Positions 1 to 5,346 of a stretch of 6,083 bases of DNA are shown here, one piece after another. The notes under the pieces are model-generated. The model made no database searches. It saw only the letters and a program-made list of their open reading frames with translations, and was not told the origin of the DNA. This stretch comes from an uncultured Lachnospiraceae bacterium (GTDB taxonomy: Bacteria; Bacillota; Clostridia; Lachnospirales; Lachnospiraceae), in NCBI GenBank assembly GCA_934371475.1, contig CAKRNX010000136.1:1-6083 (forward strand). The letters are read 5' to 3'. A program made the translations under genes and the position numbers. Each line of letters starts with the position of its first letter. Position 1 is the first letter of the stretch.

Positions 1-903
1 CACCCGCTCCGAGTATGTTTCAGCGAAAACCGGAAGCGGAAGATTAGTGGAAATGATAGTGCTTTTGCTCCTCTGAATGCGTTCGTTGAGTATCAGGAAG
101 AGCTGGGAGGAGACAAAACTGTTGGTCAGTTCCGTGCCGAGATCGTCAATGATCAGCAGGTCGCAGTCAAACACGTAATCTTTCATATTAGAAGAAGGAT
201 CTGCACGTCCGAAGGAATTTTGCGCCACCATGTCAAACAGTTCAAAGGAAGAGTAATAGATGACAGAGTGGGCGCGTTCGATCAGCTCCCTTGCAATGCA
301 GTGAGAGAGGAATGTTTTGCCAAGTCCGGTGCCGCCGTAAAAAAACAGGTTGGAAAAATCGGTATCAAAGCTGTCAATATAGCGCAGGCAGGCAGCTACC
401 GTGCTGCGCATCATCTCTCTGGCGCTGCGGCCGGTGGCGGGATTAATCAGATCATCCGGATAATAATCATAGGAAAAATGTTCAAAATTTTCGATCTCAA
501 GGATTTGCCGCAGACCGGACTGCGTGTAGAACAGATCAATAGCGGCCTGGCGGAAACAGTGGCATTTTTTGCCGCTGATATATCCGGTATCCTGACAGTC
601 AGGACAGTGATAGTGCATATCGAGGTAATCTGCCGGAAACCCGTGTGACTTCAGCAGATCGGAACGCATCAGAGAAAATTCCCTCAGTTTCTGCTTCAGA
701 CCGGAGGTGTCCGTGCTCTTGTCATCCAGCAGACGTCTGGCATATTCGAGGCTGCTGGCAGCTACCTGGCGGTCAATGTCTGTCAGCTGAGGGATTGCCT
801 GATAAGCTGTCTGGCGGTGTTCTTCCATTTCGTGGCGGCTCTTCAGCTGAAGTTTGCTGTACTGGCGCATAATTGTATCATACTGTGTGTTATTCAGTCC
901 CAA
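1..903 (-). CDS. dnaC: DnaC/DnaI-type replicative helicase loader, AAA+ ATPase (3' end cut by window)
   Basis: A 301-codon open frame runs off the left edge of the window; family members are usually about 325-330 residues, so only the C-terminal tip should be missing. Visible parts in order: an N-terminal helical segment starting MGLNNTQYDTIMRQY; a likely zinc-binding cluster C100-P-D-C103 with C114-H-C116, as in the DnaI N-terminal domain; Walker A GGTGLGKT at 190-197; Walker B LLIIDDLGTEL at 249-259 with D253 and D254; and a sensor-1-like STIISTNLP near 282-290. By family knowledge, the protein loads the replicative helicase onto single-stranded DNA in an ATP-dependent way. I chose the TTG at 901-903 because an AGAGGG site lies 7 nt upstream and it keeps the family N-terminus; the in-frame ATG at 868-870 would remove 11 residues. 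It starts 3 nt after the dnaD stop, so the two are probably translationally coupled. The symbol dnaC is used in the clostridial sense (dnaI in Bacillus). Confidence 0.93.
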   Translation of the reverse strand, partial: MGLNNTQYDTIMRQYSKLQLKSRHEMEEHRQTAYQAIPQLTDIDRQVAASSLEYARRLLDDKSTDTSGLKQKLREFSLMRSDLLKSHGFPADYLDMHYHCPDCQDTGYISGKKCHCFRQAAIDLFYTQSGLRQILEIENFEHFSYDYYPDDLINPATGRSAREMMRSTVAACLRYIDSFDTDFSNLFFYGGTGLGKTFLSHCIARELIERAHSVIYYSSFELFDMVAQNSFGRADPSSNMKDYVFDCDLLIIDDLGTELTNSFVSSQLFLILNERIQRSKSTIISTNLPLPVFAETYSERV

Positions 904-906
904 GAC

Positions 907-1959
907 TTATCCCTCTTTTCTGGTCTGTGCATTCAGAAGCTGCTGCTCAAGCTGGCTCCAGTCATATTCCCGCTGCGGGAAATTGTTGAAGCGGTTGGGA
1001 GCGGAGGCTTTCGGTGTCTGCACGGCTGCTTTTTTGCGCGTCGAATATTCCAGGTCCAGCCTGCGGATATCAGACAGCTGGCGGACACCGGAGCGGTGCC
1101 ACTGTTCCAGGATCTTGTCCGTGTACTGAAAGTTGGGCTGGTGAGTCTGACGGATCGTGCGGTTGCACGCCTCCAGAATAATCTCAATGGTAAAGCCAAG
1201 CTCGTTGAACCACCGATCCATGATCTTGATCTCTGCGGGAGCCGGATTGCGCCCTTTGATGCCCAGAGAATTAAAAACCGTGAAATAATTTTTATTATAC
1301 AGGTTTGTACTGCTCTTGGCCTGCGCTACTGTGGTAATCCCGTTCTTGTACCATTCCTGGGCAACCTTTTCCATGTAGTGGGAGCCGGTACTGCCCTTTG
1401 AGACACAGTATTCAATCAGATATTCGATCAGATCTGCGGAAAAATGCAGTGTGTCATAAAAATAAAGCAGATTGGTCTGCTCTGTAGTCGTAAGGGGGCG
1501 GGAATAATACTGTTCTGCAATGAACATCAGCTGCTGGATCTGGGCCTGTCCGGCCAGTTCGCGCTTCCGGTCACGGGTCAGGTCGCTGGGTGGAGGAGCC
1601 GTATCCTGGGGATGCGGTATCTCTTTGGCGGCGGCTGTACCTGCAGCTGGGAAAGAGGCGGACTGTCTGCGGTCTTCTTCGCTGAGAAAAGCAATCTCAC
1701 TGATCCCGCCGCGTTTGTCATATTGCAGACGGAGAAGTTTTAGCTTTTCCCAGTAGGAGAGAGCCCTCCGGATGTCGCTCTCTGTATGGTCAAATACGTC
1801 GGCGATCGAAGAAAGAGAGAGTTCCCTTTCCTCAGAGGCACAGCGCAGAAGATAGAGATAGACTTTCACAAATTCACCATTGGCCCGGGGCATATATTCA
1901 TCAATAAAAGTGTTTTCAATTATAGTCACACCGCACCGGGGCGGGAGATGAAGTTTCAT
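907..1959 (-). CDS. dnaD: DnaD-domain replication initiation protein with two C-terminal DnaD repeats
   Basis: This is a 350-residue protein. Residues about 15-95 look like a winged-helix N-terminal domain (GEFVKVYLYLLRCAS, then SIADVFDHTESDIRRALSYW). A low-complexity linker rich in A, P, S and D follows (about 98-132). Two tandem DnaD/DnaB_2-type helical domains come next, at about 138-215 and 224-302. Each ends in the signature YxxxIxxxW: Y195/V199/W203 followed by KNGI, and Y279/I283/W287 followed by RSGV. The C-terminus is charged and ends in RKEG. In Firmicutes, DnaD and DnaB proteins remodel origin DNA and help bring the helicase loader to DnaA at oriC and at restart sites; the adjacent loader gene fits that role. 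I start at the ATG at 1957-1959 because a perfect AGGAGG lies 8 nt upstream. The open frame extends 53 codons further upstream, but that stretch is promoter and leader sequence. The gene has its own promoter and lies downstream of the murC terminator. Confidence 0.92.
   Translation of the reverse strand: MKLHLPPRCGVTIIENTFIDEYMPRANGEFVKVYLYLLRCASEERELSLSSIADVFDHTESDIRRALSYWEKLKLLRLQYDKRGGISEIAFLSEEDRRQSASFPAAGTAAAKEIPHPQDTAPPPSDLTRDRKRELAGQAQIQQLMFIAEQYYSRPLTTTEQTNLLYFYDTLHFSADLIEYLIEYCVSKGSTGSHYMEKVAQEWYKNGITTVAQAKSSTNLYNKNYFTVFNSLGIKGRNPAPAEIKIMDRWFNELGFTIEIILEACNRTIRQTHQPNFQYTDKILEQWHRSGVRQLSDIRRLDLEYSTRKKAAVQTPKASAPNRFNNFPQREYDWSQLEQQLLNAQTRKEG
911..916 (-). promoter_or_regulatory. Ribosome binding site for dnaC, inside the dnaD 3' end
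   Basis: The minus strand reads AGAGGG, then 7 nt, then TTG. It lies inside the last codons of dnaD (encoding ...RKEG). It supports the TTG start over the internal ATG and suggests that translation of dnaC depends on ribosomes finishing dnaD. Confidence 0.65.
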
Positions 1960-1967
1960 GGCAGATG

Positions 1968-1973
1968 CCTCCT
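1968..1973 (-). promoter_or_regulatory. Ribosome binding site of dnaD
   Basis: A perfect AGGAGG on the minus strand sits 8 nt before the ATG at 1957-1959. It fixes the start and argues against the 53-codon upstream extension of the open frame. Confidence 0.9.
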
Positions 1974-1998
1974 GTTTGTACTTGTAAAGTATATCAGA

Positions 1999-2015
1999 TG
2001 GGAAAGTGACTCCCA
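1999..2015 (-). repeat. Small inverted repeat in the dnaD leader
   Basis: TGGGA and TCCCA (5 bp) flank a 7-nt loop in the untranslated leader, 26 nt upstream of the AGGAGG site. The stem is short and could be chance. No T-tract follows it, so it is not a terminator. Confidence 0.3.
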
Positions 2016-2023
2016 CCTCGCAG

Positions 2024-2045
2024 CAAGAATGCTGGAACATTCTTG
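2024..2045 (-). repeat. Inverted repeat at the predicted 5' end of the dnaD transcript
   Basis: CAAGAATG (2024-2031) and CATTCTTG (2038-2045) form a perfect 8-bp stem around a 6-nt loop. With the -10 element at 2050-2055, transcription should begin near 2043, so the hairpin would occupy the extreme 5' end of the mRNA. It could stabilise the transcript or, as DNA, be an operator across the start site. Which of these applies cannot be told from sequence. Confidence 0.55.
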
Positions 2046-2049
2046 AACA

Positions 2050-2078
2050 AGTATACCATAGAGACAGGTAAAATTGAA
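2050..2078 (-). promoter_or_regulatory. Predicted sigma-A promoter of the dnaD-dnaC operon
   Basis: On the minus strand, TTCAAT (2073-2078, 3/6 to TTGACA) is followed by a 17-nt spacer and TATACT (2050-2055, 5/6 to TATAAT). A TG lies one base upstream of the -10, making an extended -10 that can compensate for the weak -35. The implied leader is about 85 nt. The promoter sits between the murC terminator and the dnaD start. A weak -35 next to upstream protein-binding sites is typical of activator-dependent promoters. Confidence 0.6.
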
Positions 2079-2085
2079 CTGGATC

Positions 2086-2152
2086 TTTTCCACAAAAAAG
2101 TCCACACGCTGTACACACTGGATGTGAATAAGCGTGTGGATAATGTGGATAC
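2086..2152 (-). promoter_or_regulatory. Cluster of DnaA-box-like 9-mers upstream of the dnaD promoter
   Basis: Against the bacterial DnaA-box consensus TTATNCACA, the minus strand carries three head-to-tail copies: GTATCCACA (2144-2152, 8/9), TTATCCACA (2135-2143, 9/9) and TTATTCACA (2123-2131, 9/9). Gaps between them are 0 and 3 nt. The plus strand carries TTTTCCACA (2086-2094, 8/9) and weaker copies CTGTACACA (2109-2117, 7/9) and AAGTCCACA (2098-2106, 6/9) facing the others. The cluster ends 7 bp upstream of the -35 element. DnaA is known to act as a transcription factor as well as the initiator, so DnaA control of the helicase-loader operon is a reasonable inference. Part of the cluster overlaps the murC terminator stem, which uses some of the same bases. 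Confidence 0.65.
2094..2140 (-). terminator. Rho-independent terminator of murC
   Basis: The minus-strand transcript reads TCCACACGCT (2131-2140), a 20-nt loop, then AGCGTGTGGA (2101-2110), a single C, and six T (2094-2099). The outer stem is a perfect 10 bp. The loop can form an inner CACA/TGTG stem. It begins 12 nt after the murC stop codon, the usual place. It separates murC transcription from the dnaD operon, although read-through would still enter dnaD in the same direction. Confidence 0.8.
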
Positions 2153-3529
2153 TTATTTCCCTAACAGGTCTTCTCCAACAGTTACAACGTCTCCGGCTCC
2201 CATAGTTATCAACAGATCACCGTGGACACAATGTTCAAGAAGGAAATTTTCGATCTCGTCAAAGGTATGGAAATAATAGGCTTCCCCGCCGAGTTCCTGA
2301 ATTTTGTGCTGCAACGTCTGGGAGCTGATCCCCAGAGTGTCAGTCTCCCTGGCTGCATAGATATCTGCCAGCACTACTTTGTCTGCGAGTGTCAGTGCCT
2401 GTGCAAAATCATCCATCAGAGCCTTGGTTCTCGTGTAGGTGTGAGGCTGGAAGACGCACCAGATGGTTTTGTGCGGATAATTCCGGGCAGCGTTCAGCGT
2501 GGCCTTGATTTCAGTGGGATGGTGAGCGTAGTCGTCAATAATAGTCACGCCCCGGATCTCTCCCTTGCGCTGGAAACGGCGGTCTGTTCCGGTGAATGCC
2601 AGAAGACCCTGACGGGATGTGTCGGCCTCCACCCCCAGCAGATCGGCGGCGGCCAGCGCTGCAACAGCGTTGGAGACATTGTGTTCGCCGGGAACCATCA
2701 GCTGAAAATGTCCGGCATTGACGCCGTTTTTCATCAGATCGAAACTGCCAAATCCAAGTTCGTTATATGTAATATTGGCGGCGGTGTACATGCTGTCCGG
2801 CGCCCCGTAGGTGATTACGCGGCATTTCAGCCCGTCGATGATTTCGCCCAGACGTTCAATCGAACCGTTGATGATCAGTGTTCCGTCCTCCGGAAGGCGC
2901 TCGGCAAACTTGCGGAAAGATCTGCGGATATCAGTTAGATCCTTGAAAAAATCAAGGTGATCCGCATCAATGTTGAGGATCAGACTGATCTTGGGATATA
3001 GGCTTAAAAAGCTGTTCGTATACTCGCAGGCCTCAGTGATAAAATTCTGGGAGTTCCCGACACGGATGTTTCCGTGGATTGCCTTGAGGATACCGCCCAC
3101 GGAAATCGTGGGATCCATGTCTGCTGCCAGCATGATGTGGGAGAGCATGGACGTGGTCGTGGTTTTGCCGTGGGTACCGGATACCGCGATGGGGACTTCG
3201 TAATTCTGCATGATCTCGCCGAGCAGTTCAGCGCGGGTCAGCATGGGGATGCCGGCCTGTTTTGCGGCCATAAACTCCGGATTGTCCGGATGGATGGCTG
3301 CAGTATAAACAACCACATTGTGATAGGGTTTGATATTGTCAGCACTCTGACCGTAGGCGATGACGGCACCCTTCTCCTCCAGCCATCTGGTGAGGGAAGA
3401 GGGCTTTGCGTCGGAACCGGTGACGCGGAAGCCTTCCTTTAAGAGAACAGCCGCCAGGCCGCTCATGCTGATGCCGCCGATCCCGATGAAATGAACACAG
3501 ACCGGCTGGTTGAAATTTATCTGATACAT
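2153..3529 (-). CDS. murC: UDP-N-acetylmuramate--L-alanine ligase (MurC)
   Basis: This is a 458-residue protein of normal length for MurC. It adds L-alanine to UDP-N-acetylmuramate using ATP, the first amino-acid step of the peptidoglycan stem peptide, in the cytoplasm. All three Mur ligase domains are visible. The N-terminal Rossmann-like substrate domain has GIGGISMSG at 16-24. The central ATPase domain has the P-loop GTHGKTTT at 118-125, EACEY at 166-170, and NIDADHLDFF at 186-195 with the metal- and ligand-binding acidic and histidine residues. The C-terminal domain has GEHNVSNA at 281-288, DDYAHHPTE at 332-340 and FQPHTYTR at 360-367. The DDYAHHPTE and HLDFF motifs favour MurC over MurD, MurE or MurF. 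The ATG at 3527-3529 has AAGGAG 8 nt upstream. It appears to be a single-gene unit with its own long leader and terminator. No key residue looks missing. Confidence 0.97.
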   Translation of the reverse strand: MYQINFNQPVCVHFIGIGGISMSGLAAVLLKEGFRVTGSDAKPSSLTRWLEEKGAVIAYGQSADNIKPYHNVVVYTAAIHPDNPEFMAAKQAGIPMLTRAELLGEIMQNYEVPIAVSGTHGKTTTTSMLSHIMLAADMDPTISVGGILKAIHGNIRVGNSQNFITEACEYTNSFLSLYPKISLILNIDADHLDFFKDLTDIRRSFRKFAERLPEDGTLIINGSIERLGEIIDGLKCRVITYGAPDSMYTAANITYNELGFGSFDLMKNGVNAGHFQLMVPGEHNVSNAVAALAAADLLGVEADTSRQGLLAFTGTDRRFQRKGEIRGVTIIDDYAHHPTEIKATLNAARNYPHKTIWCVFQPHTYTRTKALMDDFAQALTLADKVVLADIYAARETDTLGISSQTLQHKIQELGGEAYYFHTFDEIENFLLEHCVHGDLLITMGAGDVVTVGEDLLGK

Positions 3530-3537
3530 GAAAGAAT

Positions 3538-3543
3538 CTCCTT
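3538..3543 (-). promoter_or_regulatory. Ribosome binding site of murC
   Basis: AAGGAG on the minus strand lies 8 nt before the ATG. It is only 3 nt from the edge of the structured element at 3547-3717, so folding of that element could affect ribosome access. Confidence 0.85.
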
Positions 3544-3546
3544 ATT

Positions 3547-3717
3547 TTTTATTTTCCGGAATGAACTATTTTCGCAGCCTGTAAGTTCCGCTTTGCAGCA
3601 AGATTACATTGCTCTTCTCATTCGGGTGAAATCTCCCGTAAACTGGAACTCACAGCTCACGAAAAGTCTTTTTTCACTACGCTCTGGGATTGCGAAAACT
3701 TTTTCCGGGAAATAAAA
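3547..3717. repeat. 171-bp structured inverted-repeat element in the murC leader, identity unknown
   Basis: The ends, 3547-3561 and 3703-3717, are inverted repeats matching at 14 of 15 positions (TTTTATTTTCCGGAA against TTCCGGGAAATAAAA). Further in, TTTTCGCA (3569-3576) pairs perfectly with TGCGAAAA (3691-3698). The inner arm TGTAAGTTCC (3580-3589) pairs with GGAACTCACA (3645-3654) with one A/C mismatch on the plus strand, a G-U wobble on the minus strand. Inside that arm are two small hairpins: AGCAA/TTGCT (3597-3601, 3609-3613; loop GATTACA) and CGGG/CCCG (3623-3626, 3635-3638). The whole folds like a branched RNA. It could be a cis-acting structured leader of murC, a small RNA, or a miniature inverted-repeat element; the ends are flanked by TA. 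No known riboswitch signature is recognised. No coding function is apparent. Confidence 0.6.
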
Positions 3718-3820
3718 GCTTTCAGCAGACGTGTGCCCAGGACATAATTTGCTCACGCACAGAACAAAAGTTATGATATCTCGGTAATATCCGGCAGAGC
3801 AAAAAAACTGTTGCTGTTTT
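3718..3820. other. Intergenic stretch without a recognisable gene
   Basis: Between the structured element and the AT-rich region, only weak inverted repeats are visible: TGTGC/GCACA (3732-3736, 3757-3761) and GATAT/ATATC (3775-3779, 3787-3791). The base composition is intermediate. If murC is transcribed from upstream of here, this would be part of its long leader. No open frame with a ribosome binding site is present. Confidence 0.4.
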
Positions 3821-3842
3821 ATTCAGTATACTATTACTGAAT
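3821..3842. repeat. Perfect 8-bp inverted repeat containing a candidate murC -10
   Basis: ATTCAGTA (3821-3828) and TACTGAAT (3835-3842) surround a 6-nt centre. On the minus strand TATACT (3825-3830, 5/6 to TATAAT) lies inside it and could be the -10 of murC, but no good -35 is seen 16-18 nt upstream. It may be an operator. It is not followed by a T-tract on the plus strand, so a terminator is unlikely. Confidence 0.35.
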
Positions 3843-3863
3843 GTAAAATGAAAGAGTATCATG

Positions 3864-4008
3864 AAAAAATTAGATAAAATCGACAAAAAATCAACGAAAA
3901 ATACCAATAAATATATTCATTTATAAAGGCGAAAAATATGATTAATTTTGAAAAAATAAATGTTTTGCAGTAAAAAATAAGTTTATAAATACAAAATATT
4001 GTAAAAAA
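3864..4008. promoter_or_regulatory. AT-rich A-tract region upstream of glgC, probably curved DNA / UP element
   Basis: The 160 bp from 3861 to 4020 contain only 27 G or C (about 17%). Runs of four to six A are centred near 3866.5, 3877.5, 3887.5, 3899, 3934, 3953.5, 3974.5 and 4005.5. Most intervals (11, 10, 11.5, 19.5, 21, 31) are close to whole multiples of the 10.5-bp helical repeat, as in intrinsically bent DNA. The last tract (4003-4008) abuts the glgC -35 and could act as an UP element. No gene is seen here. Confidence 0.5.
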
Positions 4009-4010
4009 TG

Positions 4011-4039
4011 TTCACAAAATCATAACCGTGTGCTATAAT
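4011..4039 (+). promoter_or_regulatory. Strong sigma-A promoter of glgC-glgD
   Basis: TTCACA (4011-4016, 5/6) is followed by a 17-nt spacer and a perfect TATAAT (4034-4039), with TG one base upstream of the -10 (extended -10). Transcription should start near 4046, giving a leader of about 26 nt, too short for a riboswitch. Control would therefore act at the promoter or through the upstream A-tract region. No CcpA-type cre site is evident. Confidence 0.85.
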
Positions 4040-4058
4040 AAACATAAAATAAGACAAC

Positions 4059-4068
4059 AAGAGGTGAT
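4059..4068 (+). promoter_or_regulatory. Ribosome binding site of glgC, selecting a GTG start
   Basis: AAGAGGTGAT matches the anti-Shine-Dalgarno complement AAGGAGGTGAT with one base missing. It is well placed for the GTG at 4072-4074. The in-frame ATG at 4087-4089 would be too far and would drop the family N-terminus IKKE. Confidence 0.8.
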
Positions 4069-4071
4069 AGC

Positions 4072-5346
4072 GTGATAAAGAAAGAAATGATCGCGATGCT
4101 GCTGGCTGGCGGTCAGGGCAGCCGCCTTGGTGTGCTGACTGCCAAGGTTGCAAAACCTGCGGTAGCATTTGGCGGGAAGTACCGTATCATTGATTTTCCG
4201 TTAAGCAATTGTATCAATTCCGGAATTGATACAGTAGGTGTGCTGACACAGTATCAACCCCTGCGGCTGAATTCCCACATCGGGATCGGTATTCCGTGGG
4301 ATCTGGACAGAAATGTCGGAGGCGTAACCGTTCTGCCGCCGTATGAGAAGGTGGGCAAGACAGAGTGGTACACAGGTACAGCGAACGCCATCTATCAGAA
4401 CCTTGCCTATATGGAGAGTTATAATCCGGATTATGTATTGATTCTGTCCGGCGACCATATCTACAAGATGGACTATGAAGTGATGCTGGATTATCATAAA
4501 TCACATAATGCTGATGTCAGTATCGCAGTAATGCCGGTTCCTCAGGAAGAGGCCAGCCGTTTTGGTATTGTAGTGACGGATGAGAAGGGCCGTATCGAAG
4601 AATTCCAGGAGAAGCCGGAGCATCCGCACAGCAACCTGGCATCGATGGGTATCTACATTTTCAGCTGGAAAGCGCTGAAGGAGGCGCTGATTGCGCTGGC
4701 TGAGCAGGAGGGTTGTGATTTTGGAAAACATGTGATCCCGTACTGCTTCAATAAGGGTGAGACACTGGTAGCGTATGAGTACAACGGCTACTGGAAGGAT
4801 GTCGGTACCTTGGGCTCTTACTGGGAAGCCAATATGGAGCTGATCGATATCATACCGGAGTTCAATCTTTATGAGGAGTTCTGGAAGATTTATACCAAGA
4901 ATGATATCATTCCGCCGGAGTACATATCCGGAGAGGCAAAGGTATATCGGAGCCTGATCAGCGATGGCACCGAGGTGTACGGTGAGGTGTACAATTCCAT
5001 CATCGGACCGGGTGTGACGATCGGTAAGGGTGCGGTGATCCGCGATTCCATTATCATGCAGGGAACTGTGATCGGCGATGGCGCAGTGCTGGAGAAGGCA
5101 ATCATTGCGGAGAATGTGGTGATTGGAACAGGAACAAAGCTTGGCGTGGGTGAGGAAGTGCCTAACAAGCTCAAACCGAAGATTTATGCGTTTGGACTGG
5201 CAGTGGTGGGAGAGAATGCAGAGATTCCTGCCAATGTGCAGATTGGTAAAAATACTGCAGTGACTGGAAAGACAGTGCCGGAGGATTATCCGGACGGTAT
5301 TCTGGCGAGCGGAGAGACTCTGGATAAGGCAGGTGTGGTAGCATGA
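4072..5346 (+). CDS. glgC: Glucose-1-phosphate adenylyltransferase, catalytic subunit (GlgC)
   Basis: This is a 424-residue enzyme that makes ADP-glucose and pyrophosphate from ATP and glucose-1-phosphate, the committed step of bacterial glycogen synthesis. The N-terminal nucleotidyltransferase domain has LLAGGQGSRLG at 10-20, KPAVAFGGKYRIIDFPLSN at 28-46, WYTGTANA at 99-106, SGDHIYKMDY at 126-135 (D128 is the expected metal ligand), EKP at 180-182 (K181 for glucose-1-phosphate), DFGKHVIP at 216-223, and YWKDVGT at 240-246 (D243 is the second expected metal ligand). From about 288 to 395 the C-terminal part shows hexapeptide repeats of a left-handed beta-helix (for example IGPGVTIGKGAVI, then GTVIGDGAVL), the oligomerisation and allosteric domain. 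Its GTG start is supported by the upstream ribosome binding site. The stop overlaps the glgD start as ATGA, and the two products probably form a mixed tetramer. Confidence 0.97.
   Translation: MIKKEMIAMLLAGGQGSRLGVLTAKVAKPAVAFGGKYRIIDFPLSNCINSGIDTVGVLTQYQPLRLNSHIGIGIPWDLDRNVGGVTVLPPYEKVGKTEWYTGTANAIYQNLAYMESYNPDYVLILSGDHIYKMDYEVMLDYHKSHNADVSIAVMPVPQEEASRFGIVVTDEKGRIEEFQEKPEHPHSNLASMGIYIFSWKALKEALIALAEQEGCDFGKHVIPYCFNKGETLVAYEYNGYWKDVGTLGSYWEANMELIDIIPEFNLYEEFWKIYTKNDIIPPEYISGEAKVYRSLISDGTEVYGEVYNSIIGPGVTIGKGAVIRDSIIMQGTVIGDGAVLEKAIIAENVVIGTGTKLGVGEEVPNKLKPKIYAFGLAVVGENAEIPANVQIGKNTAVTGKTVPEDYPDGILASGETLDKAGVVA
5331..5335 (+). promoter_or_regulatory. Ribosome binding site of glgD inside glgC
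   Basis: AGGTG in the last codons of glgC lies 7 nt before the glgD ATG. With the 4-nt ATGA overlap, this points to coupled translation and near-equal subunit production. Confidence 0.6.

Noticed and set aside
817..1401. 194-codon plus-strand open frame opposite dnaD
   Set aside because: It is the complement of a well-supported coding region and has no recognisable domain.
1960..2118. 53-codon N-terminal extension of the dnaD open frame
   Set aside because: It overlaps the predicted promoter, transcription start and leader hairpins, has no ribosome binding site, and its composition (Cys/Phe-rich) does not resemble the DnaD N-terminus. AGGAGG precedes the ATG at 1957-1959.
2086..2152. Chromosomal origin of replication (oriC)
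   Set aside because: Although DnaA boxes cluster here, there is no dnaA, dnaN or rpmH neighbour and no clear AT-rich unwinding segment or DnaA-trio array beside the boxes. A regulatory or titration role is more likely.
3491..3715. 74-codon plus-strand open frame across the murC start and leader
   Set aside because: It overlaps the murC 5' end, its ribosome binding site and the inverted-repeat element, and shows no conserved protein character.
3530..3800. T-box, 6S RNA, RNase P or SRP RNA in the murC leader
   Set aside because: I could not find the T-box antiterminator bulge, the RNase P conserved blocks or the SRP loop motifs. The fold is branched near its top rather than a long rod with a central bubble as expected for 6S RNA.
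3722..3907. 61-codon minus-strand open frame with a hydrophobic N-terminus
   Set aside because: It has a TTG start with no Shine-Dalgarno sequence and contains the 3821-3842 dyad and AT-rich noncoding sequence. The hydrophobic look follows from T-rich codons.
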